From positions 1-64,000 of the forward strand of contig JAZGGI010000024.1 in the NCBI GenBank assembly GCA_036480375.1: a stretch of DNA of 64,000 nt. Direction: 5' to 3'. Below are positions 43,574 through 52,401 of this stretch, piece after piece. The stretch is from Candidatus Zixiibacteriota bacterium. GTDB lineage: Bacteria > Zixibacteria > MSB-5A5 > GN15 > JAAZOE01. How positions within the stretch are numbered: the stretch's first letter is position 1; each line of letters begins with the position of its first letter. The position numbers were made by a program, and so were the translations under genes. The notes under the pieces are model-generated. The model saw nothing but the letters and a program-made list of their open reading frames with translations. It did not search any database and had not been told where the DNA came from.

Positions 43574-45702
43574 CGGTCGTGGCAACCAAAAGTAAATTAC
43601 GAGGCATCACACCGGGTGATAAAAGTATCAGGGAGTTAATCCTTGTTATCGATGATGAAAAGCGCATGTGTGATTCTCTCTCATCTCTCTTGACCGATTC
43701 GGGGTATGAAGTCAAGGCTTTTCAGGATAGCGATGAGGCGGCCCGGGAAATCAATAATGCCAATTTTGATTTGATTGTCTCCGACATACGCATGTCGGAA
43801 ATCACCGGATTGGAGATTCTCAAGCTGGCTCGCCAGGTCGATCCTCAAGCTCTCGTCGTTTTAATGACAGGTTTTGGGTCACTCGATTCTGCAATTGAAG
43901 CTATAAACCAGGGTGCCTATGATTATTTATTGAAGCCGGTGGAATACCCACAATTGGAATTAGTTATCAAGCGGGGTCTCGAACGAAGACGTTTGGGGCG
44001 GGCCAAGTCGTTTTTATTAACCGAACTTCAAGAGAAAAATCTTGAGCTGTCGGCCCGGCTCGAAGAAATCAACGCGCTTTATAAATCCGCGAAATCGTTA
44101 AGCTCAACCATAGATTTGGATGAATTGCTCGACAACGTCATCGGACTGGCGACCGAGGTGCTCCATGCCCGTATTGGTTCAATAATGCTAATCGATGAAA
44201 ATCATGAATATTTGACTATCGCCGCCTCAACCGGACTTAGTAAAGACATCGTACGTGACACGAGTATTCCCATCGGTTCTTCAATCTCAGGTTATGTCGC
44301 CAAATCCGGGGAGCCGCTGTTCGTCGCCAACGTTGAGGAAGACCCCCGGTTCAAAAGAGAAAATAAGGAAGAACGATACGGCAAAGCCTCGCTTTTATCG
44401 GTTCCTCTGATTATAAAAGACCGAGTAATAGGTGTAATCAATATGGCCAATCGAACCGATGGAGGGGGATTCGGAGAACTTGACCTAAAATTGCTGAGTA
44501 CATTTGCCACCCAGGCGGCGGTCGCGATTGACAACGCTTCCAATTTTCATCTCTTGAAACGGAGAGTCGAGGAACTTTCTACCCTGCAGGATATCACCGA
44601 TGCCATGTCCCGGGCCGGCAGTGTGACTCATTTACAGGAGATAATATTCTGGGGCATACGTAATCTCATGCCCGCTGATGTGTCGCTCTGGTTTCGCTGG
44701 CGGCATAAGGATAATTCACTGAAATTTGTAGGTGGAGCCGGCAATATCAAGGTTGATTTTGAATTGACAATTGAAACCTCACCGGACGAGATAAAAACTG
44801 AGAAAAGAGCCCGGAAACTTATTCTGAAGCATCTCCCTCCCTTCGAAGAAGTATCGATTCCCAGCGAAAATTTCTGCACCTTTTTTATAAAAAACGAGTC
44901 AGGTCTGGCCTATGTTTTCTGTTTGAGTTCTTCAAGCCCGGAGAAAATGAGCGAGGAAAATAAAAAAATCGCCGGTTTGATTGCCAGTCAAGCGACGACA
45001 ATGTACGAGAGGGAAAAAGCGATTCTTAACGCTACCCGACTTCTGACAATGGGCAACATGATCTCGGAAATATCTCATGATATGCGAAAACCTCTGACTA
45101 ATATCAGGGGCGGGCTGCAAATCATGCGGCAAAGGTGGCCGGAGCTGGCCGTAGAGTCGGATATGTTCAAAATGGCTGAAGAGGAAGTTCGAAGGCTTAA
45201 CGAACTTGTCCGGGAATTAGTCGATTTTTCAAATCCTAAAAAATATCAAACTGAGAGAATTAATATTGAGTCGATTCTGGAACGCGCTACGCAGCTGGTC
45301 AGCCGGGATATGGAGATGAAGGAAATAAAACTGGAAACAAGATACGTTGAGAACATCCCGGAAATTTTCGCGAATAAAAATCAAATTATGGAAGTATTTT
45401 TAAACCTGATTATTAACGCAATTGACGCTCTTGATAATAAGGGAACGATTACTATTCTAACTTCGCATGCCCGAATTAACGACCGTGATATGGCGAAGAT
45501 TGATATTATCGATACCGGATGCGGAATTGACAGCAAAGATAAGGTGATAATTTTTGATAGATATTATACTTCGAAAGAAACTGGCACCGGGCTTGGATTG
45601 GCCGTTGTCGAGAGAATAGTATCGGCCCATAGCGGAAAAATCGAGGTGGATAGTAAAAAAGGCAAGGGAACGACATTTTCAATATTTCTGCCGATTAACT
45701 AA
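43570..45702 (+). CDS. Hybrid protein: receiver, GAF domains and histidine kinase
   Basis: This 710-residue protein has an N-terminal receiver (phospho-acceptor D72 in VSDIRMSE; K122 in LKPVEYP), a coiled linker (about 145-175), a GAF domain (about 178-325, RIGSIMLIDENHEYL ... AVAIDNASNF), a second GAF-like region (about 340-485) and a kinase core with H503 in SEISHDMRKPLTNI, N-box NLIINAIDALDN, and G-box FDRYYTSKETGTGLGLAVV. A receiver at the N-terminus lets it take phosphate from another kinase and act in turn, so it may relay signals from the kinase gene upstream. It is soluble. The start overlaps the previous gene by 4 bases (ATGA). Confidence 0.9.
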   Translation: MTVVATKSKLRGITPGDKSIRELILVIDDEKRMCDSLSSLLTDSGYEVKAFQDSDEAAREINNANFDLIVSDIRMSEITGLEILKLARQVDPQALVVLMTGFGSLDSAIEAINQGAYDYLLKPVEYPQLELVIKRGLERRRLGRAKSFLLTELQEKNLELSARLEEINALYKSAKSLSSTIDLDELLDNVIGLATEVLHARIGSIMLIDENHEYLTIAASTGLSKDIVRDTSIPIGSSISGYVAKSGEPLFVANVEEDPRFKRENKEERYGKASLLSVPLIIKDRVIGVINMANRTDGGGFGELDLKLLSTFATQAAVAIDNASNFHLLKRRVEELSTLQDITDAMSRAGSVTHLQEIIFWGIRNLMPADVSLWFRWRHKDNSLKFVGGAGNIKVDFELTIETSPDEIKTEKRARKLILKHLPPFEEVSIPSENFCTFFIKNESGLAYVFCLSSSSPEKMSEENKKIAGLIASQATTMYEREKAILNATRLLTMGNMISEISHDMRKPLTNIRGGLQIMRQRWPELAVESDMFKMAEEEVRRLNELVRELVDFSNPKKYQTERINIESILERATQLVSRDMEMKEIKLETRYVENIPEIFANKNQIMEVFLNLIINAIDALDNKGTITILTSHARINDRDMAKIDIIDTGCGIDSKDKVIIFDRYYTSKETGTGLGLAVVERIVSAHSGKIEVDSKKGKGTTFSIFLPIN

Positions 45703-45798
45703 TTTCCCTGCAAAAAATTGCAAATAATTGATAAATATTACGTAAAATGGCTTGATTTTTCCAAATTGCTGACGATTAATTAATTAACCGGATTAATA

Positions 45799-47211
45799 AT
45801 GGCAAAAGAACGAATAAAAATACTGGTAATTGACGACGACCCAAAGGTTGGCTGGATTCTTTCCGAAGGACTTTCAGGTAGTTTTGATTTTGTCGCGGCT
45901 CGCAACGGCAGTGAAGGTCTCCAGATGATAACTACCGAAAAACCGAATCTGATTCTCCTTGACATAAAAATGCCCGATATCTCCGGCATTGATATTTTGA
46001 AAAAGCTGAATAAAGTCGAGGGTCGGCCTGAGGTTGTAATGCTATCGGGGCATGATGATACCCATTACGTTGTAGAGTCAATTCAAAACGGCGCGGCCGA
46101 ATTTATCAAAAAACCGTTCGACGTTAAAGAAGTCGAAATTCATATCAATAATATTCTCGAAAAGAGCAAACTTAAAAAAGAAGTTTCGAGCCTTAAAACC
46201 GAATTAAAAGCTCGTTCGCAGTATGAGAGTTTCGTCGGGGATTCTCCCAAGGTAATACAGGTCAAAGAGTTGATCGAGCAAATCGCCGGGTCGGAATTAA
46301 CGGTTTTAATTCGCGGTGAATCCGGAACGGGTAAGGAAATTGTGGCTCGCATGGTACACAATATATCCGATCGCAGCGACGAATCATTTACGAAAGTCAA
46401 TTGTGCCGCAATCCCTCGAGATTTGCTTGAATCTGAGCTTTTTGGATATGAAAAGGGCGCCTTTACCGGGGCTCATAAAACAAAGCCGGGACGATTCGAA
46501 GTAGCCAACAAGGGCACGATCTTTTTGGACGAAATCGGCGATATGCCGCTGGAGCTTCAATCCAAGCTGCTACAGGTTTTAGAACAGCAGGAATTCGTTA
46601 GAGTGGGCGGAATCAACAATATTCATGTTGATGTCCGAATAATCTGCGCCACAAACCATAATCTCGAAGAAGCTATTGCCCAGAGCGCTTTCCGTGATGA
46701 TCTTTTTTATCGGCTAAATGAAATTACTGTTTTCCTGCCGCCCTTGAGAGACAGGGCTAATGACGTTTCCTTATTGGCAGAGCATTTTATTGAAAAATAT
46801 AATAAGCTCTACCAGCGCGAAGCCCCCCCTTTATCTCAGGAAGCAAACAATCAATTGCTGGCATTTATGTGGCCGGGAAATGTCAGACAGCTTGAAAATC
46901 TTATTAAACAGGTCGTGGTCAGAGGCGGCGAATCAATAATTTCAGAGCTGTTATCGGCTCACGGAAGCAATTTACCCGTTCAACCTCAACATATTGCAGC
47001 AGTCAATTCTACGGCAGCCTCAGCAGATAATAAATCTTTGTCCTTAAAAAAGCGCGTGGCCGCAACCGTCAGCCGGGAAGAAAAAGCGTTGATTTTGGAA
47101 GTTCTGAACCGCACCAACTGGAACCGGAGAAAGGCTTCCGAAATTCTCGAAATCAGTTATCGTTCGCTTTTATATAAAATTAAAGAATATAAGCTCAACG
47201 AAATCAAGTAA
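45799..47211 (+). CDS. NtrC-family sigma-54-dependent response regulator
   Basis: This 470-residue activator has a receiver (D55 in LLDIKMPD), an AAA+ domain with Walker A GESGTGKE (173-180), the sigma-54 contact loop GAFTGA (220-225), Walker B FLDEIGDM and R-finger region, and a C-terminal Fis-type HTH (about 431-468, NWNRRKASEILEISYRSLLYKIKEYKL in sense). All sigma-54 activation residues are intact. It is preceded by two kinases and probably receives phosphate from one or both. Possible targets are the gene at 47517, which has a GG-N10-GC element, and the transport operon at 49235 (see the TGTC-N9-GACA sites). Confidence 0.95.
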   Translation: MAKERIKILVIDDDPKVGWILSEGLSGSFDFVAARNGSEGLQMITTEKPNLILLDIKMPDISGIDILKKLNKVEGRPEVVMLSGHDDTHYVVESIQNGAAEFIKKPFDVKEVEIHINNILEKSKLKKEVSSLKTELKARSQYESFVGDSPKVIQVKELIEQIAGSELTVLIRGESGTGKEIVARMVHNISDRSDESFTKVNCAAIPRDLLESELFGYEKGAFTGAHKTKPGRFEVANKGTIFLDEIGDMPLELQSKLLQVLEQQEFVRVGGINNIHVDVRIICATNHNLEEAIAQSAFRDDLFYRLNEITVFLPPLRDRANDVSLLAEHFIEKYNKLYQREAPPLSQEANNQLLAFMWPGNVRQLENLIKQVVVRGGESIISELLSAHGSNLPVQPQHIAAVNSTAASADNKSLSLKKRVAATVSREEKALILEVLNRTNWNRRKASEILEISYRSLLYKIKEYKLNEIK

Positions 47212-47239
47212 GTTCTCCACAAATGCCGTTATAGGAAAG

Positions 47240-47256
47240 TGTCGGATTTCCTGACA
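47240..47256. promoter_or_regulatory. TGTC-N9-GACA palindrome, possible operator
   Basis: TGTC (47240-47243) and GACA (47253-47256) form the core of 8-base arms AAAGTGTC/GACACTTT around nine bases. It lies 29 bases after the NtrC-type gene and about 205 bases upstream of the sigma-54-like element at 47462. Similar sites occur at 48996 and 49074. No T-run of terminator type follows. Confidence 0.4.
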
Positions 47257-47461
47257 CTTTGTGTCATAAGTAACAATTCTCAGTCAGATTTTACAGGGTA
47301 TTTGCCTAAAATATGCTCAAAATATACACTTATATAGATTTTGGGGAATTCTATCATAATTTCTTTGAATGAGTTTATGCCCTTCTATTGCCATAAGAAA
47401 TTGATAATCAAGTTCTTATGCCAGACAACCAGTCGGTGTTGAAATTGAAATAGCAAATAAC

Positions 47462-47475
47462 GGAATAGAAATTGC
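47462..47475 (+). promoter_or_regulatory. Possible sigma-54 promoter (GG-N10-GC)
   Basis: GG at 47462-47463 and GC at 47474-47475 are exactly 10 bases apart, and the -12 part reads TTGCT as in the consensus. The -24 part is only CGGAAT. It lies 42 bases before the ATG of the degenerate GGDEF gene and just after the NtrC-type activator gene. Confidence 0.4.
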
Positions 47476-47516
47476 TTATATAAAATCGGGAATTTGTTTT
47501 TAAAAACAGGTGAATT

Positions 47517-47993
47517 ATGAGTTATGGTGGGAGAAAGAAACAAGGCATGGAAGCCAAATCACTTACTGAATTCAGGGATCAGGTTTTGCTCGAATTAAAG
47601 AGAGCTGAACGCTACCGAAATTTTCTCTCAATGTTAATCCTCAATCTATCCGAATTTCTGTCCAGCGCCGGGCACAGGAAAATCAAATCGGATAAGGACG
47701 CCGATGAGTTTATAAGGGATCTTCTCTATCGCCTCCGGCTTGTCTCCAGGGAAACCGATACAATTTCGCCGATCGATAGTTCTCGTTTGGTAATGCTGCT
47801 TCCGGAAACAGATATAAAAGGGGCGCATGTTACCGGCAATCGAATGCGTGACCAGCTTTCTGATTATTTGTCAGAATTTATGGAACTCGATTACAAATTT
47901 GAGATACCGGTAGAGATTGCCTCTTTTCCCGAAAACAGCGGAGACGATATCTCGTTCAGGAGTAGATTGAATTCTCTTTTCGGCACAAATTGA
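47517..47993 (+). CDS. Degenerate GGDEF-like domain protein
   Basis: This 158-residue protein aligns in outline with a diguanylate cyclase domain. FRDQVLLELKRAERYRNFLS matches the start helix, FLSMLILNLSEF the first strand, and RLVMLLPETDIKGAHVTGNRMRDQL the strand and helix that follow the active-site loop. The GG(D/E)EF signature itself is replaced by the segment SPIDSSR, so it cannot be a normal cyclase. There is no N-terminal sensor or receiver. It may be a protein-interaction or nucleotide-binding relic. It lies between an NtrC-type activator and an ECF sigma factor, with a possible sigma-54 promoter. Confidence 0.65.
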   Translation: MSYGGRKKQGMEAKSLTEFRDQVLLELKRAERYRNFLSMLILNLSEFLSSAGHRKIKSDKDADEFIRDLLYRLRLVSRETDTISPIDSSRLVMLLPETDIKGAHVTGNRMRDQLSDYLSEFMELDYKFEIPVEIASFPENSGDDISFRSRLNSLFGTN

Positions 47994-48110
47994 GATATTG
48001 GAAAATTATCTTTCCGGGCCGATTATCAAATTAGCCTTTTTTATTGCTGAATCCAGAGAAATTGGTTTCTTTGCATTGCTTAGCGAAATCTCAATAAAAA
48101 ATAAATAATT

Positions 48111-48731
48111 ATGAATCAAAATCATAAGAACGCAATCCAAAGAGATGAACAAGAATTAATCAGACTGGCCCAATTCGGGGATTTCGGAGCTTTTAATGCG
48201 CTGATAAAAGAATATCAGTCAAAAATTTACGGGCTTGCTTTGAAATTGTCAAAAAACCGGGAAGATGCCGAGGATATTTTTCAGGAGACCTTTTTGAAGG
48301 CAATAGATAACATAAAGAGATTTCGCGGTGAATCGGTCTTCGGTACCTGGCTTTATGCCATTGCCGTTAATGTGGTCCGCGCCAAATATGGGAAAGAAAG
48401 TAAGGCCGATCTTTTGTCCATTGAAGAGTATCTCCCCGCCCAAAAAAGTCACCATAACGAAGATATTCCGGAACTTTTTGACTGGAACGATCCCTTATCG
48501 AAAATGACCGATCTCGAAATAAAAGAGAAAATTGAAAATGGATTGCGTGAATTACCCCTCAAGTACAGGATTCCTTTTCTTTTGAGATATACTCAGGAGC
48601 TGAGTCTTCAGGAGGTGGCGGATACCCTCAATCTTTCTCTGGCGGCTGCCAAATCCCGCGTTTTGCGCGCGCGGCTGGCCATGCGGCAATACTTAAACGA
48701 CTATTTTATGGAGGAATTAAAACATGGGTGA
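48111..48731 (+). CDS. ECF-type RNA polymerase sigma factor
   Basis: This 206-residue sigma-70-family factor is of the ECF (RpoE-like) group. Region 2 reads LIRLAQFGDFGAFNALIKEYQ, LSKNREDAEDIFQETFLKAI, then GTWLYAIAVNVVRAK. Region 4 reads LPLKYRIPFLLRYTQELS, LQEVADTLNLSLAAAKSRVLRAR. It directs core polymerase to envelope or stress promoters in most relatives. The next gene, overlapping by 8 bases, encodes its likely anti-sigma factor. Confidence 0.94.
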   Translation: MNQNHKNAIQRDEQELIRLAQFGDFGAFNALIKEYQSKIYGLALKLSKNREDAEDIFQETFLKAIDNIKRFRGESVFGTWLYAIAVNVVRAKYGKESKADLLSIEEYLPAQKSHHNEDIPELFDWNDPLSKMTDLEIKEKIENGLRELPLKYRIPFLLRYTQELSLQEVADTLNLSLAAAKSRVLRARLAMRQYLNDYFMEELKHG

Positions 48732-48972
48732 TTGCCGCGAATTAGCCGAAATGCTTTCCGATTATATCGACGGCGAGCTGGACAAAGAACTCTGCTCGGA
48801 GCTGGAAGCTCATTTGAAAGGGTGTAAAAACTGCCGCCTGGTTTTTGACTCAATGAAAATGACCGTACGTCTGTGTCGTAACGGCGTGTGCGAGGATTTG
48901 CCTGCCCAATTCCAGGAAAAATTCCAGCAAAAGATGGCAAAGCGATGGAAAAAGAACTTCGGAAAAACTTAA
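48724..48972 (+). CDS. Soluble zinc-finger anti-sigma factor
   Basis: This 82-residue protein has the zf-HC2/anti-sigma layout: C4, then LSDYIDGELDKELCSELEAH (H at about 31), LKGCKNC (Cx2C at about 35-38). The pattern places a zinc site that often responds to redox stress. The C-terminal half is basic and helical (QEKFQQKMAKRWKKNFGKT) without any transmembrane segment, so it is a cytoplasmic anti-sigma rather than a membrane-anchored one. It overlaps the sigma gene by 8 bases. Confidence 0.87.
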   Translation: MGDCRELAEMLSDYIDGELDKELCSELEAHLKGCKNCRLVFDSMKMTVRLCRNGVCEDLPAQFQEKFQQKMAKRWKKNFGKT

Positions 48973-48995
48973 TATTATTTATATAGTAAGCAATT

Positions 48996-49012
48996 TGTCA
49001 GTTTTCTGAACA
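48996..49012. promoter_or_regulatory. TGTC-N9-AACA near-palindrome, possible operator
   Basis: TGTCAG...CTGAACA is one base short of the TGTC-N9-GACA form at 49074 and 47240. It lies 223 bases before the RND gene start, with its partner site 78 bases further on. Confidence 0.35.
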
Positions 49013-49073
49013 CTCCCTAAAATTGATTCTTTCCAGCAACTAAAGTCAATTTTGGGTTATTATTACATGCGCC

Positions 49074-49090
49074 TGTCCAGAAACTGGACA
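49074..49090. promoter_or_regulatory. TGTC-N9-GACA perfect palindrome, possible operator
   Basis: TGTCCAG-AAA-CTGGACA is a perfect 7-base-arm palindrome 144 bases before the RND transporter start. It may be a binding site for the NtrC-like regulator or another dimeric regulator of the operon. I found no GG-N10-GC element between it and the gene. Confidence 0.4.
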
Positions 49091-49234
49091 AATTCGAATT
49101 GTTCTAATCTAACAGTTCTCACCAATATTAATTAAGCTCATTTAAAAATTATCCGTAAAAACTGAAAATTTTTGAATCGTTTTTCTCAAAAATCTATCCA
49201 AATCGGCAATTGACAAAAAAGAAAGGAAGTTGAC

Positions 49235-51568
49235 GTGAAAGAAGGAATAATACGATTTTCGACCGGACATCCTCTTATAGTCATTGGAATAATAGTGGTA
49301 ATCACGGCTCTTTTTGCCTATCAACTGACCGGCGTTAAAATAGATACCGACCCCGAAAATATGCTTCCCGACGACGAGCCGGTGCGGATATTCCACAGCA
49401 AGGTTAAAGAAGAGTTTGGGATGCACGATTTTATAGCCCTGGGAGTTGTTCGTGAAGATGGTGCCTTTACCGCCGATCAACTGGGGAGAATTTATCAAAT
49501 GTCGGAGGAAATCGCCGAGATTGAAGGCGTTATTCCCGAAGACATTATGGCTCCCTCAATGGTTGACGATATTCGCCAGGGTGGAGATAACTCAATTGTT
49601 ATTGGGCCGTTGATGTCTGAGGCTCCAGAAGATGACGAGCAAGCTCAATATATCTTAGAAAGAATTAAATCCAACCCGATTTTGAGAGGTAAACTCGCAT
49701 CTGATAACGGCAAAGCGATGGCGCTCTTTATTCCGATTGAAGCCAAAGATATGTCTTATCGCATTGCCGGGGAAATTCAGGAAATTGCCGACAAATACGG
49801 CGACGGTGGAGAATATTTTATTGCAGGATTACCGGTGGCGCAGGATAGTTTTGGCAATGAAATGTTTGCCCAGATGATATATTCGGCCCCGATGGCCGGG
49901 CTTATAATTTTCATCCTGATGTATATATTTTTCCGCAATTTCCGAGTGATTTTGCCGCCCATGATTGTTGCCGTTACTTCGATTATATGGACGATGGGAG
50001 CTCTGGTTTGGACCGGAAATGCGGTTCATATTATGAGTTCAATGATACCGATATTTTTATTCCCGATCGCGGTTCTAAATTCAATTCACATTATATCGGA
50101 ATTCCATGACCGCTATAAAAAATACAAACATAAAGAGACGACTATCCGCCATACAATTAACGAGCTGTTCATGCCGATGTTATTCACGTCGGCTACGACT
50201 GTCGTGGGTTTCCTGTCGCTTCTAACCAACAATATTCCTCCCGTGCAGGTATTTGGAACCTTTGTCGCCTTTGGGGTAGCGGTGTCCTGGCTGATGTCGA
50301 TAACGCTCAATCCCGCATTTGCGATGCTTTTGCCCGATAAGGCCCTGAGGAATTTCGGCGCTTCCGATGACAGGAAAACGATTCTGGCGACTGTGGTCAG
50401 CCGAACCGGTCGGTTTGCGTCAAGGCGGTACCGCCCGATTTTACTGGGCACGTCGCTGGTGATTATCGTGGCCGCGATTGGATTGTCGATGATTGATGTG
50501 AATGATAATCCGGTAAAATGGTTCAAAAAATCTCATCCCCTGCGCGTCGCCGATACGGAATTGAATAAGCATCTGGCGGGAACATACATGAACTTCCTCG
50601 TCATTGACGGCGGCGAAGAGGATGCTATAAAAAATCCGGAACTGATGACTTATATTGAAAATCTTCAACGCCATGTCGAGCAGAACGAAATTGTCGGCGC
50701 CACCGCAGGAATCACCGATATCGTCAAGAAAATCCGATTTGAATTATACGGCGGGACCGACAGTTCCAGGTATGCACTCCCCGATAACGCGGTTGAGATT
50801 GGACAGGACCTGTTTATATACGAAATGTCAGGTGGGGACCCCGATGACCTGTTCAAACTCGTTACCGACGATTATTCCAAGGCCAATGTCTGGGTTCAGC
50901 TTACCGATGGCGATAATCAGTCGGTCGCTTCGGTCATTGAAGACGTTGAACAATATATCAATGAAAATCCGGCTCCGGTGGAGGCTGAAATCAACTGGGC
51001 CGGACTACCATATGTCAATATTATCTGGCAGGATAAAATGGTCAGCGGCATGCGCCTGTCGCTTCTGATTTCATTCGGGATTGTTTTCCTGATGATGGCG
51101 TTTTTGTTCCGCTCGCCCATCTGGGGATTTATTTCAATGCTGCCGCTGTCGATTACGATTATGGCCATTTACGCCAGCATCGGCTACCTGGGAAAACCTT
51201 ACGACATGCCCATTGCCGTTCTTTCCTCTTTGACTTTGGGACTATCAATTGATTTCGCCATACATTTTATCCAGAGGTCGAGGACAATACATAAAAGAAC
51301 CGGCAATTTCAGGGAGACTTACAAACAGATTTTTGAAGGTCCGGGACGGGCCATTAGTCGCAATGTTCTGGTTATCGCTATTGGATTTGTTCCGATGTTC
51401 TTCTCCAGCCTGGTTCCTTATATAACAGTTGGAACCTTTTTCTTCGCAATTATGACGGTATCGGGAGCTGTGACATTACTATTGCTGCCGGCAATTGTTA
51501 CCATGTTGAAAAATAAATTATTTCCCAATGTAAGCAGGGAAGAAAATTCCGCGGTTAAGGCCGCTTAG
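49235..51568 (+). CDS. RND superfamily exporter, MMPL/HAE3-like
   Basis: This 777-residue membrane protein has the two-fold RND layout: one N-terminal helix (about 13-31), a large periplasmic loop, a six-helix block (about 205-375), then a second helix-loop-block copy (about 395-770). Features are DTDPENMLPDDEPVR, typical of MMPL/HAE3 proteins, and TTVVGFLSLLTNNIPPV, SLTLGLSIDFAIHFIQRSR (conserved acidic residue of the second half). Members move lipids, hopanoids or other hydrophobic molecules out of the inner membrane. The start is GTG at 49235 with AAAGGAAG upstream. It is the first gene of an operon with LolA-like and beta-barrel genes. Confidence 0.93.
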   Translation: MKEGIIRFSTGHPLIVIGIIVVITALFAYQLTGVKIDTDPENMLPDDEPVRIFHSKVKEEFGMHDFIALGVVREDGAFTADQLGRIYQMSEEIAEIEGVIPEDIMAPSMVDDIRQGGDNSIVIGPLMSEAPEDDEQAQYILERIKSNPILRGKLASDNGKAMALFIPIEAKDMSYRIAGEIQEIADKYGDGGEYFIAGLPVAQDSFGNEMFAQMIYSAPMAGLIIFILMYIFFRNFRVILPPMIVAVTSIIWTMGALVWTGNAVHIMSSMIPIFLFPIAVLNSIHIISEFHDRYKKYKHKETTIRHTINELFMPMLFTSATTVVGFLSLLTNNIPPVQVFGTFVAFGVAVSWLMSITLNPAFAMLLPDKALRNFGASDDRKTILATVVSRTGRFASRRYRPILLGTSLVIIVAAIGLSMIDVNDNPVKWFKKSHPLRVADTELNKHLAGTYMNFLVIDGGEEDAIKNPELMTYIENLQRHVEQNEIVGATAGITDIVKKIRFELYGGTDSSRYALPDNAVEIGQDLFIYEMSGGDPDDLFKLVTDDYSKANVWVQLTDGDNQSVASVIEDVEQYINENPAPVEAEINWAGLPYVNIIWQDKMVSGMRLSLLISFGIVFLMMAFLFRSPIWGFISMLPLSITIMAIYASIGYLGKPYDMPIAVLSSLTLGLSIDFAIHFIQRSRTIHKRTGNFRETYKQIFEGPGRAISRNVLVIAIGFVPMFFSSLVPYITVGTFFFAIMTVSGAVTLLLLPAIVTMLKNKLFPNVSREENSAVKAA

Positions 51569-51578
51569 GAGGTCCAAA

Positions 51579-52379
51579 ATGAAAAAGTATGCTTCGATAT
51601 TAACGATTATAATTCTGGTATCGATTTCGGCGGGGATGGTTCGCGCCGAGGATGCCATGGATATAATGAAAAAATCTCATCTGGCCTATTATTACGCCGG
51701 TGATGACGGCGTCACCAAAGTTACCATGAAAATTATCAACAAGAAAGGCAGAGAGAGGCTCCGGGAATTTACAATGATTCGCCTTGATCTGGAAGAAGGC
51801 GGGAAACAGAAATACTATACTTATTTTAATAAGCCGTCCGACGTATCCCGCATGACCTTTATGGTCTGGAAAAATACCGAAAGTAATGATGACCGCTGGT
51901 TATATGTCCCCGCCATTGATCTGGTCAAACGTATTTCGGCCGACGACAAAAACTCATCATTTGTCGGTTCCGATTTTTCTTATGAAGATGTATCGGGCAG
52001 ATTATGGACCGAGGACGATCATACTCTCGTTTCCGAATTGGAAACCATAAACGACAAGCCGGTTTATCTGATTAGTTCCAGGTCCAAAAAGGAAAAAGAC
52101 AGCTTTGGTGAAAAGAAAAGCTGGATTGACAAGGAAACCTATTTGCCCCTTCGTGAAGAATATTATGACGATAAAGGCAAATTACTCAGGGTTTTTACAG
52201 CCGACAAAATCGAGATCATTAAAGATATCGTAACCATTACTCAGCGGACAATGGAAAACGTCAAAAAGAACCAAAAGACCGTGATTTATTTTGACGGCAT
52301 CGACTATAATATTGGGATTACCGACGATATATTCACCGAACGTTTCTTAAAATCACCCCCGCGGAAATTTTTGAATTAG
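51579..52379 (+). CDS. LolA-fold outer-membrane lipoprotein-sorting-like periplasmic protein
   Basis: This 266-residue protein has a signal peptide (about 1-23, ending SAGMVRAED). The remainder is a half-barrel LolA/LppX-like domain of the 'outer membrane lipoprotein-sorting protein' family: DAMDIMKKSHLAYYY, REFTMIRLDLEEGGKQKYYTYF, VWKNTESNDDRWLYVPAIDLVKRI (in two pieces) and a C-terminal VIYFDGIDYN. Such proteins carry lipid or lipoprotein through the periplasm. It has AGGAGG before its ATG and lies 11 bases after the RND gene, so it is a likely shuttle between the RND pump and the barrel protein downstream. Confidence 0.88.
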   Translation: MKKYASILTIIILVSISAGMVRAEDAMDIMKKSHLAYYYAGDDGVTKVTMKIINKKGRERLREFTMIRLDLEEGGKQKYYTYFNKPSDVSRMTFMVWKNTESNDDRWLYVPAIDLVKRISADDKNSSFVGSDFSYEDVSGRLWTEDDHTLVSELETINDKPVYLISSRSKKEKDSFGEKKSWIDKETYLPLREEYYDDKGKLLRVFTADKIEIIKDIVTITQRTMENVKKNQKTVIYFDGIDYNIGITDDIFTERFLKSPPRKFLN

Positions 52380-52401
52380 TCCGGATTGGAGCGCAGCAGA
52401 T

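Noticed and set aside
49091-49234. Sigma-54 promoter for the RND operon
   Set aside because: I looked for GG-N10-GC between the palindromes and the start codon and found none, so only the possible operator sites are listed.
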